From: JABWBP01 sp964522165
GTDB lineage: Bacteria > Calditrichota > Calditrichia > RBG-13-44-9 > J075
Reading direction: 5' to 3'
DNA: 21,953 nucleotides
Assembly (NCBI GenBank): GCA_964522165.1
Contig: CAZFVV010000083.1
Coordinates: 1 to 21,953 of the forward strand
Made by a program: the position numbers and the translations under genes. Of the stretch, positions 14,032-21,953 are shown in pieces. Under the pieces are notes generated by a model, which saw only the letters and a list, made by a program, of their open reading frames with translations, was not told the DNA's origin and did no database searches. The stretch's first letter is position 1. The number at the start of each line of letters is the position of its first letter.

Positions 14032-16380
14032 CTACCGGGTCAGGAGCATTTTCCTCACCTGCGAATACCCATCTGCCTCGATCCGGTAAAAGTATAAACC
14101 GCTGCTGAGCAAGCCGGCGTCGAAATCCACTTCGTATTTTCCGGCCGGCATCGCCTCATCCACCAGCGTGGCCACTTTTTGCCCCAGCACGTTGAACACG
14201 GTGAGCCGGACCTGCCCGGCCCGGGGAATGGCGAAGCGAATCCGGGTGGCGGGGTTGAAAGGGTTGGGGAAATTCTGCTCCAGTTCATACCCTTCCGCCA
14301 GCGCGCCCTCGACCGGCTCGATCCCGGTGGGAACGTTGATCATCGCGGCCAGCACGTCGATTTTCCCGTAGCCGAAGGCGGCGTTCACGGTATTGCCGGT
14401 GTACACGTCCTTGCGGGCGGTGGCGGCCAGGATGGCCAGCGCCTCGTTCCAGTTGAGGGAGGAATTGCGCTGGAGCATCAGGCCGATCGCCCCGGCAACG
14501 TGGGGCGCGGCCATGCTGGTTCCCTGCATTTTCACGTAGTTCCCGCCTTGCAGAATATTTTTGCGGACCACTCCCTGCCCGATGTTCAGGTGGCTCGACA
14601 GGGCAGAAATAATCGCTTCGCCCGGGGCGGAGATCTCCGGTTTCAGGCGGTTGTCGCGGGTGGGCCCCAGGCTGCTGAAGTAGGACAACTGGCCGATATT
14701 CGGGATAGTACCGCCGGGATTGATCTGCACCCGCAGGCTGTCATCGATATCGATCCACTGGTTCTTGGTAACGTACGAGCCTACCGTGATCAGGTTATGC
14801 GCGGTTCCGGGGATGGTAAGAGTTTTTTGAAAATCCCCCGGGCGGAAATAGGTGCCGGTATGGTGGGTAAACTCTCCCCCGGCGACCGCCCACATATCGA
14901 ATTCCGGGTTGCCGGTCTCGCTGTAGGTGTAAACCGACCAGGTGCACATATCGGCGAGGTACTGGCCGTTGTTTCCTTCGATGTTGATCGTCACCCGGCG
15001 GGCGTTGTTATTGGGATCGTTGGCCACGGTCGCATCCACGGTCACCAGGCCGTATTCTAAGTAGAAAAGGGTGAAGAGCACGTTTTCCACCTTCTGGCCC
15101 GGCCCCACCGGGGGGGTGAAACCGATCAGGTTGCCCACCGCGTCATAGGCCGCGACGCCGGTGTAAATGGTGCCGCTGTTGTACCACAGGTCGATCAGCC
15201 CGAAAGTGCCGCCCTGGGGAATCTGGAAACCGGTCTCCAGCGCGTCATTATAGCCGGCTCCCGGCTGGGTGGGATACCCCCCGTGGATGCGGTTGTCCCC
15301 GGAGTTGCCGGCCGCGGCAACGATGATCCGCCCGGGGCCGACCAGGGAATTCAGGGCCTGCTCGTAAAGGCTGCTGCCGTCATGGGCGCCGTAATGGCCG
15401 CCTAAGCTCAGGTTGATCACTCCCGGTTTTCCCATCTGGGCGGTTTTGCTGAAGAAATAGTTCACCCCGTTCACCACGTCCACGTCGGAAAAGCCGCCGT
15501 AGCTCTGGTGGTTGCGGAGGCCTTTTACAAAGATGATGTCCGCTTTGGGGGCGACGCCCATATACCCGCCGGGAAAGGAAATGCCGTTGCCGGCCGCGGT
15601 TCCGGTCACGTGAGTGCCGTGCCCGCCGCCGCCGTTTCCGTCCATCTCGAAACACTGCCCGGCGTCGATCTGCGCTTTGGTGTACTCGGTTCCGTAGTTA
15701 TATCCCGCCGGGGGATTGCTGGTACCGGACATATCCCAGAGATACTGGATACGGGTGGTTCCGTCGGCGCCGTCGAAATCGTTATGGCTCCAATCGATGC
15801 CGCTATCCAGCACCCCCACAACCACTCCTTCGCCGCGATACCCCCGGGGCAGGTTAACGCCGTTATGAACCTGGTTGGCCTTGACCTCCTGGTAACTGAC
15901 GTTCATCGCCGCCCGGGAGCGGGCGCTGATCTGCATGGAGTAAACGCAGGTTTTTTCGGCGACCCGTTCCACCTCTTCTAACGGCAGGGTTGCGGTAAGA
16001 ATATCGCCGGCTACGGTATATACCACCCCGCCGCTGCGCTCCACTTCCTGCATGGCCGCTACGGGGTCGCCGGATTTAATGAACAGGGAAACCATCGCCC
16101 GCCCGTTTTGGCTCTCCACGCCGGCCAGCGGGGAGAGGTTTTCGATTGCGGCTTCCTTTGCCCGGCTGTTTTCAGCCCGCTCCACTTTGTTGATGAGGTG
16201 ACGCAGCAAAGGATCGATCTTACCGGCCTGGGGGACATCGCTTTCCACCACCCCGCTCATCATTTTGGAGTTGTCGGTTTGCAGCTGTTTGGCGAGAGTT
16301 GCCGGGCCGCGGCCCTGCCCAAACGCCGCCATGGAAACCATCATGGCAGCACATAATGCGGTAAAAATAGGCTTCAACAT
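14032..16380 (-). CDS. Secreted subtilisin-like protease (S8) with C-terminal sorting-type module
   Basis: Starting at the ATG at 16380, which has AGGAG 5 nt upstream, the product is 782 residues. An in-frame extension to 16464 is unlikely because it would precede the signal peptide (MLKPIFTALCAAMMVSMAAFGQG). A prodomain (about 25-160) is followed by the S8 catalytic domain: Asp192 in VGVLDSGID, His254 in GGHGTH and Ser622 in GTSMAAPHVAG. A large insert of beta character separates the His and Ser parts. The last 80 residues (NFPNPFNPATRIRF, VLGQKVATLVDE, SGLYFYRIEADG, KMLLTR) are the FlgD-Ig/type IX-like C-terminal domain found in FCB-group secreted proteins. It probably exports to the cell surface or medium and digests protein. 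Function is confident. Confidence 0.94.
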   Translation of the reverse strand: MLKPIFTALCAAMMVSMAAFGQGRGPATLAKQLQTDNSKMMSGVVESDVPQAGKIDPLLRHLINKVERAENSRAKEAAIENLSPLAGVESQNGRAMVSLFIKSGDPVAAMQEVERSGGVVYTVAGDILTATLPLEEVERVAEKTCVYSMQISARSRAAMNVSYQEVKANQVHNGVNLPRGYRGEGVVVGVLDSGIDWSHNDFDGADGTTRIQYLWDMSGTSNPPAGYNYGTEYTKAQIDAGQCFEMDGNGGGGHGTHVTGTAAGNGISFPGGYMGVAPKADIIFVKGLRNHQSYGGFSDVDVVNGVNYFFSKTAQMGKPGVINLSLGGHYGAHDGSSLYEQALNSLVGPGRIIVAAAGNSGDNRIHGGYPTQPGAGYNDALETGFQIPQGGTFGLIDLWYNSGTIYTGVAAYDAVGNLIGFTPPVGPGQKVENVLFTLFYLEYGLVTVDATVANDPNNNARRVTINIEGNNGQYLADMCTWSVYTYSETGNPEFDMWAVAGGEFTHHTGTYFRPGDFQKTLTIPGTAHNLITVGSYVTKNQWIDIDDSLRVQINPGGTIPNIGQLSYFSSLGPTRDNRLKPEISAPGEAIISALSSHLNIGQGVVRKNILQGGNYVKMQGTSMAAPHVAGAIGLMLQRNSSLNWNEALAILAATARKDVYTGNTVNAAFGYGKIDVLAAMINVPTGIEPVEGALAEGYELEQNFPNPFNPATRIRFAIPRAGQVRLTVFNVLGQKVATLVDEAMPAGKYEVDFDAGLLSSGLYFYRIEADGYSQVRKMLLTR

Positions 16381-16697
16381 CAGTTCTCCTCGTTTTTTTG
16401 TAAGTTGTCCATTCCGGCGCTGCCTCAGCGCAGCTTTGTTCATTTGCGCGCATAAGATAGCCAACCGATGTGAAGCCCTTCAATAGATCAAACGGTCTAA
16501 TTTTTAGCTGCCGGGTAAGCCCCGGGTTCAGTATGAAGCGGTTTTAGTACTCATTTCAATCTATTACCTTATGGGAAATAATTTTTTGACCGGATTAACC
16601 GGATTAACACGATCATTTATTCTTTATTCTTGGGTATTTTTAATCATGATCATCCTGTTCATCCGGCCTCAATTTTTATTTCCGCTCATTCGCTCCT
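16381..16697. other. Intergenic region holding one palindromic repeat
   Basis: About 317 nt. It contains the 5' leader of the S8 protease, then the repeat at 16581-16675. No gene or RNA is recognised. Confidence 0.6.
16581..16675 (+). repeat. Imperfect inverted repeat of the GGATTAACCGGATTAAC type
   Basis: The left arm has CCGGATTAACCGGATTAAC and then GATCAT. The right arm, read in inverted form, has CCGGATGAACAGGATGATCAT. An AT-rich centre separates them. Tandem GGATTAAC units with inverted GTTCATCC units are a style of short repeat seen between genes in many uncultured bacteria (recollection, not checked). Confidence 0.55.
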
Positions 16698-17945
16698 CTA
16701 CCGCCCCGCTTCGCGACGGTACAAATCCAGGGCGTTGTCGCCGGAGATCAGCCGGAACACGTCGCGGATTTGCTCGAAGCCGGTTTTGAGCAGGAAATTG
16801 GAATTTTTGCCGTAGCTTTTCATCCCGATGATATAAAAATCCGGCTCGGGATTCCGCAGCACTTGCGCGTCCGGGGCGGGCCGGGTTAAACAATCCGCGG
16901 AGGATTGCCCCAACAGCGCCGCCGCCAATTTCATGGGGGCGCGGGAGGCGTAGCACTCGTGAACCTGCAGCTCCCGGTAAATGCGGTTATCGGGGCTGTA
17001 GCCCACGTTAGCGATGATATGATCGACCTCCAGGAACAGCGACCCTTCCGGGCCGGATGCTTCCACGCGGAATTTTCCGCTGCGCTCATCATACTCCAGG
17101 GCGTTGACCGCGGCGTTTTGGATCCGGCGCACGTTGGGATGGCCGGCCAGCCGGTTGGCCTCCCGCACGATCCGCGCGCGCTCTTGCAGGGGATCATCGG
17201 GAATGGGGAGCAGGGGCGTTTCCCCCTCGCCGCGGGTAATCCAGATCGCCCTGGTTTGGGGATTTTCTTCCATCAACTGCGCCAGCGCAACGATGCTGGT
17301 TGCGGCGCTATGCCCGTCGCCCGCCAGCAGGGTGGTTTTGCCGGCGTAGCGGTCTTTGGCGCTCCCGGCGATATCTTCCAGCCCATATTGGATGCGCTCC
17401 CGGTTGGCCAACTCGCCCGGGGCGGGAATGCCCCCGTCGCCCAGCCAGTTAGGGTTGCCGTAACTCCCGGAAGCGTCGATCAGGTAATCCGATTCATAGA
17501 TTTTTTCCCGCCCCTGCCGGTCGCGGGTGAGAATGCGGAAGGGAAAATGGGCGCGCTGCCCATCGCCGATGTGCTCATTTTTCAAAATACCCCGGCGGCT
17601 GATGGCCAGCGCTTCGCAGCCGGTAATGATGTGCGGTTTCAAGAATTGAGAATTGGCGAGCGGCAGCAGATAGCTATCCAGGTAAGCCCGGCCGGTCAAA
17701 TATTTCTCATTCGCCGGCAATGGAACCCCCTGCTTCGTAAGCAATTTTCCCCCCAGCGGGGAATGGTTCATTCCAAAGGGAGAAAAGAAAGTAACGTGCT
17801 GCCACTGCTGCACGTGGTGGGCAACTTCCCCTTTTTCCAGGACGCGCACCCGGTACCCCGCGCTTTTGGCGTAGAGCGCCGCTTCGACGCCCACCGGCCC
17901 CGCGCCGATGATGAGGATGGATTTTTTGTTTAGAGGGTGATACAT
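16698..17945 (-). CDS. FAD/NAD(P)-binding oxidoreductase, flavin monooxygenase-like
   Basis: A 415-residue protein with an N-terminal FAD-binding Rossmann motif GAGPVG at 14-19 and EKG at the end of the second strand. The second nucleotide-binding region is LLAGDGHSAATS around 206-216, where flavoprotein monooxygenases bind NADPH. YLIDASGSYGNPNW at 154-167 and IIANVGYSPDNR near 325-336 are the characteristic ATG-like strands. The last part (DFYIIGMKSYGKNSNFLLKTGFEQI) is typical of this group. It is soluble and cytoplasmic, and the substrate is not evident from neighbours. The ATG at 17945 has AAGGAG about 7 nt upstream. It is preceded by about 190 nt with no gene, so it may have its own promoter. 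Confidence 0.85.
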   Translation of the reverse strand: MYHPLNKKSILIIGAGPVGVEAALYAKSAGYRVRVLEKGEVAHHVQQWQHVTFFSPFGMNHSPLGGKLLTKQGVPLPANEKYLTGRAYLDSYLLPLANSQFLKPHIITGCEALAISRRGILKNEHIGDGQRAHFPFRILTRDRQGREKIYESDYLIDASGSYGNPNWLGDGGIPAPGELANRERIQYGLEDIAGSAKDRYAGKTTLLAGDGHSAATSIVALAQLMEENPQTRAIWITRGEGETPLLPIPDDPLQERARIVREANRLAGHPNVRRIQNAAVNALEYDERSGKFRVEASGPEGSLFLEVDHIIANVGYSPDNRIYRELQVHECYASRAPMKLAAALLGQSSADCLTRPAPDAQVLRNPEPDFYIIGMKSYGKNSNFLLKTGFEQIRDVFRLISGDNALDLYRREAGR

Positions 17946-18136
17946 CTGGTTCTCCTTTTCTATGATAGAAATGCAATTTTAGACAAATGTTCAAGGAAAG
18001 GTATAAACCATTTTACTGAGATCGATGATTTTTCTCAGATCAGACAGGAGATTTTCTGTATAGAAGAGGATGGATGCAGGAAAAAACAATAGAATGAAGA
18101 GTTTTAGAATGAGACCATCATCGGGCAGGAGGATTA

Positions 18137-18856
18137 CTATGACAGATAAATTTCCTGAAGCCGGTCTCCTTCCAACAGCTCCTGCGGTGGGCCTTCGAAT
18201 GCTACCGCGCCGAGTTTAACGACATACACCCGGTGAGCGATTTTTAATACCTCGCGCACTTTCTGCTCCACCATTAAGATGGTGATGCCTGACTTCTGGT
18301 TGAGTTCTTTAATGGTCGAAAAGGTATTATTGACGAATTTAGGAGAAAGCCCAATCGATGGCTCATCCAACAGCAGCATCTCGGGTTGTAGCATCAAGGC
18401 GTTTGCCAGAGTCAACATTTGTTGTTCTCCCCCGCTGAGGGTTCCCGCGTTCTGGCTTTTCCGCTCTTTCAGCCTGGGGAAGAAATCGAATACATATTTT
18501 AAGCGCGACTCCAATTCTTCTTTGCCGTTCAATAAATATCCCCCGACCTCCAAATTCTCCAGTACCGTTAACTCGCTGAATACCCGGTTTCCCTGGAGCA
18601 CGAAGGACAGGCCGCTGCGGACTTTTTCATGCGGTTTCCGGGCATAAAAATTTTCTCCTTTAAACTCTACGGTTCCTTTCCAGAGCGGAATCAATCCGAA
18701 AACCGCTTTCAGCAGGGTTGACTTGCCGGCGCCGTTATGGCCGATAATGGCTACGATTTCGCCTTTCCGCACGTTCAGGGAAATATCGTTGATAATCTGC
18801 TTGTTGCCGTAGCCGGTTACCAGGTTTTCGACTTTTAAAAGTGGTATTTCGCTCAT
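18137..18856 (-). CDS. livF: Branched-chain amino acid ABC transporter ATP-binding protein LivF
   Basis: A 239-residue ABC ATPase: Walker A GHNGAGKST at 39-47, signature LSGGEQQ at 140-146, Walker B LLLDEP at 161-166, then SIGLSPKFV and MVEQKVREVL, as in LivF. It forms one half of the ATPase engine of a high-affinity branched-chain amino acid importer, paired with LivG under the LivH/LivM channel. Its ATG overlaps the LivG stop codon by ATGA. It is the last gene of the operon. No T-rich hairpin was found in the roughly 190 nt that follow. Confidence 0.93.
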   Translation of the reverse strand: MSEIPLLKVENLVTGYGNKQIINDISLNVRKGEIVAIIGHNGAGKSTLLKAVFGLIPLWKGTVEFKGENFYARKPHEKVRSGLSFVLQGNRVFSELTVLENLEVGGYLLNGKEELESRLKYVFDFFPRLKERKSQNAGTLSGGEQQMLTLANALMLQPEMLLLDEPSIGLSPKFVNNTFSTIKELNQKSGITILMVEQKVREVLKIAHRVYVVKLGAVAFEGPPQELLEGDRLQEIYLS

Positions 18857-19608
18857 TCCAGGTACGCTTCCAGGATTTCCGGTTGTTTCAAGACCAGCGC
18901 GGGCGGCCCTTCGGCAATTTTTTGCCCCTCATCCATCACGATTACCGTATCGGCAACCCGGCTTACCGCTTCGATGTTGTGCTCGATGAATAGAATGGTT
19001 TTACCTCTGCTTTTAAGCTCTTGCAAGAGAGCTAATATCTTCTCGATCATGTCCGGATGAATGCCGGAAACCGGTTCATCCAATAAAAGCAGGTTCGCGC
19101 CGGTCGCCAGGCCGCAGCCCAGGGTCAGCAATTTCTGCTGGCCGTAGGAAAGATCGCTGGCTAAGTTGTTGCGTTTTTCTTCCAGGCCAATAAAAGCGAG
19201 AATTTCCTCTGCCTGCTGCCGGTTTTTCCGCTCCGCCAGAACGTTCTGCCCGGGCCGGAACAGAACTCCCATGAATGCTTCCCCCGGTTGACGGGGATTT
19301 GCCAGCAACAGATTTTCCAGAACGGTTATGCGGGAAATCAGGCGCAAATCCTGGAAGGTGCGGGCAATCCCGGCGGCGGCAACTTTGTAGGGCGGCCATC
19401 CTTTGAGGGAGCGTTCGTTATAGCGAATATCTCCTTCCGCAAGGGGTATAAAACTGCTTATCAGGTTGAACAGGGTGGTTTTACCTGCGCCGTTGGGGCC
19501 GATCAATCCTACCAGCGAGCCGGCCGGAATCGAAGCGGAAAAACGGTTTACCGCCAATATGCCGTCGTAGGAGAAGGATACATTTTCGATGGTTAGAAGA
19601 TCGCTCAT
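18853..19608 (-). CDS. livG: Branched-chain amino acid ABC transporter ATP-binding protein LivG
   Basis: A 251-residue ABC ATPase. Walker A is GPNGAGKTT at 37-45, the signature is LSYGQQK at 153-159, and Walker B LLLLDEP at 173-179 is followed by the switch His in FIEHNIEAV. The ARTFQDLRL stretch (82-90) is the Q-loop region typical of LivG. It hydrolyses ATP to drive uptake together with LivF. It starts 2 nt after the livM stop, with no ribosome site of its own that I can see, so translation is probably coupled. The Q-SYGQ signature variant is normal for this family. Confidence 0.93.
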   Translation of the reverse strand: MSDLLTIENVSFSYDGILAVNRFSASIPAGSLVGLIGPNGAGKTTLFNLISSFIPLAEGDIRYNERSLKGWPPYKVAAAGIARTFQDLRLISRITVLENLLLANPRQPGEAFMGVLFRPGQNVLAERKNRQQAEEILAFIGLEEKRNNLASDLSYGQQKLLTLGCGLATGANLLLLDEPVSGIHPDMIEKILALLQELKSRGKTILFIEHNIEAVSRVADTVIVMDEGQKIAEGPPALVLKQPEILEAYLE

Positions 19609-19610
19609 GG

Positions 19611-20480
19611 CTATTTGAATTTATATTCCCCAAACAGGCCCTGGGGCCGGAACAGCATGAACAGAACTAACAGGGTTCCGTAGAGAATTTGGCGCATATT
19701 TGCCGCGATGGCATTGGGGATTCCTAAAAAGCGCAGCAGCTCCGGGATTACAATCAGCACCGCCGCGCCCGCTATCGAACCTCGCAGGCTTCCCGCCCCA
19801 CCCACGATCACCAGCGAAATCATAAAAATCGATTCTAAAATGGTAAAACTGGTGGGATCGATGAAGGTTACGTAATGGGCATACAAGGCCCCGGAAATCG
19901 CCGCCAGCGCACCGCCGATAACAAAGACCTGGATTTTGTAACGGGTCACGTTCTTGCCCAGGGATTGGGCAAATACTTCATCTTCCCGGAGCGCTTTCAG
20001 CGCCCGGCCAAACGGGGAATGGACCAGCCGCCTTGCAAATCCATATACTATTGCCGCCAGAACCCCGGTGAGGATGAGAAATTCAACGTGGGAAGAGACC
20101 TGCCAGCCGAAAATATCGGGCTGGGGGATGCCCGGAATGCCCAGGGGTCCGCGGGTGAGGGATACCCAGTTGTTGAAAATGCTGAACAGAATCATCTGGA
20201 AACCGAAAGTGGCAATCACTAAGTAATCATCGTGGATGCGCAGGGAAGGAACGGCGACAATTGCCGCGACCATCCCGGCAGCGGCCATGGCGAAAAGCAC
20301 ATTCAAGAAGAAAGGAGTTCCACAGTGAACCGCTAACAGCGCCGCTGCATACGCTCCCACCCCGTAAAACGCAGCATGGGCAATCGACAATATGCCGCTG
20401 TAACCGGCGATCAGGTTCAATGAAATTGCAATGATGATGTATATGTTAATGAGGATGAGGATGTGTAATAGATAGGCCAT
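19611..20480 (-). CDS. livM: Branched-chain amino acid ABC transporter permease LivM
   Basis: A 289-residue membrane protein with about eight to nine hydrophobic segments from LILINIYIIIAISLNLIAGYSG onward. The permease signatures are present: SIAHAAFYGVGAYAAALL, SLRIHDDYLVIATFGFQM, and FGRALKALREDEVFAQSLG, which contacts the ATPase subunit. FTILESIFMISLVIVGGAGSLRGS and the end RPQGLFGEY complete the family pattern. It forms the membrane channel with LivH. It sits 2 nt before livG but 54 nt after the small DUF4926 gene, rather than directly after livH as is usual. Confidence 0.93.
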   Translation of the reverse strand: MAYLLHILILINIYIIIAISLNLIAGYSGILSIAHAAFYGVGAYAAALLAVHCGTPFFLNVLFAMAAAGMVAAIVAVPSLRIHDDYLVIATFGFQMILFSIFNNWVSLTRGPLGIPGIPQPDIFGWQVSSHVEFLILTGVLAAIVYGFARRLVHSPFGRALKALREDEVFAQSLGKNVTRYKIQVFVIGGALAAISGALYAHYVTFIDPTSFTILESIFMISLVIVGGAGSLRGSIAGAAVLIVIPELLRFLGIPNAIAANMRQILYGTLLVLFMLFRPQGLFGEYKFK

Positions 20481-20533
20481 ATAGTGTCCAAAAGTCAGGC
20501 AAACTTGAAAGTTCCGGTTTCCAATGTGAAAAC

Positions 20534-20785
20534 CTACCCGGCAGAAGCCAGTTCCCGGACATTGAACACCTCATCAGCGCGCAGAGGTTGCAAATCGGAT
20601 TCTGCAACAATGAGAACCGCGATGGTCTCGCCAAGAGCATTAAATACTTCTATCGAATAGCCAGGCTCACCATCGGAGGGATCGGGATGAGAATCCACGA
20701 TGGTTACCACATCGCCACGGCGCAGACGCTTCTCCGGAAAATCGTGCGCCAGCGCGGCACGTTGAAAAAGCTCAAAGCTGCTCAT
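20534..20785 (-). CDS. DUF4926 domain protein (small partner of DUF6883)
   Basis: An 83-residue soluble protein. The segment RRGDVVTIVDSHPDPSDGEPGYSIEVFN, then GETIAVLIVAESDLQPL, is the DUF4926 pattern: a small beta-barrel-like domain of unknown function. Its ATG overlaps the stop of the preceding DUF6883 gene by ATGA, so the pair is coupled. DUF4926/DUF6883 pairs recur in bacterial genomes and behave like toxin-antitoxin or similar two-gene modules (family knowledge, function not established). Which member is the antidote is not clear. Confidence 0.82.
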   Translation of the reverse strand: MSSFELFQRAALAHDFPEKRLRRGDVVTIVDSHPDPSDGEPGYSIEVFNALGETIAVLIVAESDLQPLRADEVFNVRELASAG

Positions 20786-21117
20786 GTTCTTTTTCCTTTT
20801 CCAGGATATAAGGTGATAAATTTAGTTTTTCCTGTCGCCATTTCAGCCATCCAAATTGTAACAATGGATAAGCTTTTACCGTTCGGCCCCTGAAGATTTC
20901 CCCGAATTTCGAAAATCGTACCATATTTTGTCTGTTCAACTTCCCTGGCTTCCATTGTTAAAATCTGCTCTCGCAGGTCATGTTCCAAAGTTTGCCAGTT
21001 ATCAAGTGTATAACCTGCTGAGGCAAGAAACCTGGATTTATCATCCGTCAGGCGAGGTAACAAGAGATAGCGTCGCAGCTTTTCAGGCGCAATAACTGTG
21101 TTTTGTGATAATTTCAC
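20782..21117 (-). CDS. DUF6883 domain protein
   Basis: A 111-residue protein. The pattern of an A-x-GYTLDNWQTL helix, a following Leu-rich helix, YGTIFEIRGNLQGPNGKSLSIVTIWM and the end FITLYPGK matches DUF6883. No catalytic motif is evident. The start is GTG at 21117, without a strong ribosome site. It precedes and overlaps the DUF4926 gene. The pair lies between livH and livM, splitting the expected livHMGF order, which suggests it arrived later as a small cassette. Confidence 0.8.
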   Translation of the reverse strand: MKLSQNTVIAPEKLRRYLLLPRLTDDKSRFLASAGYTLDNWQTLEHDLREQILTMEAREVEQTKYGTIFEIRGNLQGPNGKSLSIVTIWMAEMATGKTKFITLYPGKGKRT

Positions 21118-21220
21118 AATAACGACTCAAATCATCTTTCAAGTTTTACCTGGCCTCTGGCATAAAATATACTATCTCTTAAATCGAATCCCAAAACCTT
21201 TCTCTCCGTTTACTGCTGCC

Positions 21221-21262
21221 ATCCCGACAATTACATTCACATCCCTGTGAACTTGTCGGGAT
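21221..21262 (+). repeat. Inverted repeat, ATCCCGACAA arms
   Basis: ATCCCGACAA at 21221-21230 is matched by TTGTCGGGAT at 21253-21262, with an inner TTCACA/TGTGAA stem. It lies between livH and the DUF6883 gene. No T tract follows on the minus strand, so it is a hairpin of unknown use, possibly an attenuator or a processing site within the operon. Confidence 0.7.
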
Positions 21263-21311
21263 TAAATCTTCCTGGTTTAACTACCTACTGCCCCTGCCCC
21301 CAGTTATTCCC

Positions 21312-21953
21312 TTACACCTCCGCCTTCCTTATCCGTTTCCCGAAAAATCCCTGCGGGCGGAAAAGCAGGAACAGGATTAAAATAACAAAGGCAATGGCAT
21401 CCTGCCATTTGGAAGAGATATACCACACCCCCAAATGCTGCGCCAGCCCTAACAACAGCCCGCCCAAATAAGCGCCCAGGATATTGCCCAGCCCCCCGAT
21501 CACCACCGCTACCACCCCGTAGAGCAGGGCCTGGAAACCCATCATGGGGGTCATGTCGATATCTAAGGAAATGAGGATAGCAGCGATGGCGGCCAGCGCC
21601 GAGCCTGCAAAATAGGTGAAATAGACGATCCGGTCTTTATCCAATCCCGCTACGACCGCCAATTCCGGGTCATTGGCCACTGCCCGCAACGCCTTGCCGA
21701 TTTTGCTGCGTTTGAGGATAATGGCGGTGAGCACAAACAACGCCAGGCTGGTGAGAATAATGGCGATCTGCACCGGGGTAATGCGCGCCCCTATAATTGC
21801 CAGCCCTTCCCGAACCTCCCCGCTGCGGATGGTTTTGGTGTCATCCCCGAAAAACAGAGAGATAAGATTTTGGAGAGCGATGAAAACACCCAGGGAGGCG
21901 ATGAGCAGCACCAACCCGCCCCCGCCGCGCCGTTGAATGGGCCGGTAAACCGA
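21312..21953 (-). CDS. livH: Branched-chain amino acid ABC transporter permease LivH, 5' end outside window
   Basis: About 213 C-terminal residues are present; the frame is open at the window edge and full LivH is near 290. It has five or more membrane segments (LVLLIASLGVFIALQNL, AIILTSLALFVLTAII, GSALAAIAAILISL, ALLYGVVAVVIGGLGNILG, AFVILILFLLFRPQGFFG). The loop IGKALRAVANDPELAVVAGLDKDRI is the coupling region that meets the ATPases. The last residues (GFFGKRIRKAEV) are typical. It is the other half of the amino acid channel with LivM. A binding protein gene (LivJ/K type) is not in the window and may lie to the right. Confidence 0.92.
   Translation of the reverse strand, partial: SVYRPIQRRGGGGLVLLIASLGVFIALQNLISLFFGDDTKTIRSGEVREGLAIIGARITPVQIAIILTSLALFVLTAIILKRSKIGKALRAVANDPELAVVAGLDKDRIVYFTYFAGSALAAIAAILISLDIDMTPMMGFQALLYGVVAVVIGGLGNILGAYLGGLLLGLAQHLGVWYISSKWQDAIAFVILILFLLFRPQGFFGKRIRKAEV

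Noticed and set aside
14179..15060. Plus-strand frame of about 290 codons
   Set aside because: Antisense to the S8 protease, whose catalytic motifs are all intact; the plus-strand product is low in recognisable structure and is a high-GC artefact.
16381..16464. In-frame 28-residue extension of the large S8 protease
   Set aside because: It would place a basic stretch before the signal peptide, and the AGGAG site fits the ATG at 16380.
18001..18136. Possible small gene or RNA between the oxidoreductase and livF
   Set aside because: No start with ribosome site, no hairpin-T pattern and no coding bias were seen.
1..21953. CRISPR array, tRNA or rRNA gene
   Set aside because: No regularly spaced direct repeats and no cloverleaf or rRNA-like stretch was recognised on either strand.

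Overview
The window is a bacterial scaffold in which every gene I can support lies on the minus strand, so transcription runs from the right end to the left. A run of exactly 100 N (7149-7248) marks a scaffold join, which suggests a metagenome assembly. Several features point to a deep-branching FCB-type or candidate-phylum bacterium (Calditrichota, KSB1 or Ignavibacteria-like). The large subtilase has a C-terminal module of the NFPNPFNPxT / VLGQKVATLV / SGLYFYR / KMLLTR type. The spaces between genes hold large palindromic repeats, and most genes are GC-rich. This placement is an inference; no rRNA or tRNA gene is present to confirm it.

Layout from left to right: a secreted S8 protease cut by the window edge (1-1010); a T4-type GH24 lysozyme with its own terminator (1165-1683); an AT-rich module of a PIN-domain DUF4411 protein and an HTH-ImmA/IrrE metallopeptidase (1821-3460); a secreted dipeptidyl peptidase IV (3591-5810); a 0.2-kb palindromic element; a membrane SpoIIE/RsbU-type phosphatase (6078-7148) and a DNA methyltransferase (7249-8561), both cut by the N gap; a lipoprotein (8621-9265); an FmdB-type zinc ribbon and a CoA-binding protein in tandem (9639-10293); a pentapeptide-repeat protein with an N-terminal Cys/His cluster and a good promoter (10508-11483).

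Next come a metallophosphoesterase-fold protein and a radical SAM protein that adjoin at a perfect palindrome (11888-13643); a second secreted S8 protease with the C-terminal sorting-type module (14032-16380); an FAD/NAD(P) oxidoreductase (16698-17945); and a branched-chain amino acid ABC transporter, livF-livG-livM and livH (18137-21953). That operon is interrupted by a two-gene DUF4926/DUF6883 module (20534-21117).

Three secreted peptidases and a Liv-type importer fit a peptide- and amino-acid-scavenging organism (inference). The most unusual point is the radical SAM / metallophosphoesterase pair. The phosphoesterase appears to have lost all three ligands specific to one metal site, while the four ligands of the other site remain. 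Other accessory features are the two small toxin-antitoxin-like modules, the stand-alone lysozyme, and at least six structurally different intergenic palindromes.
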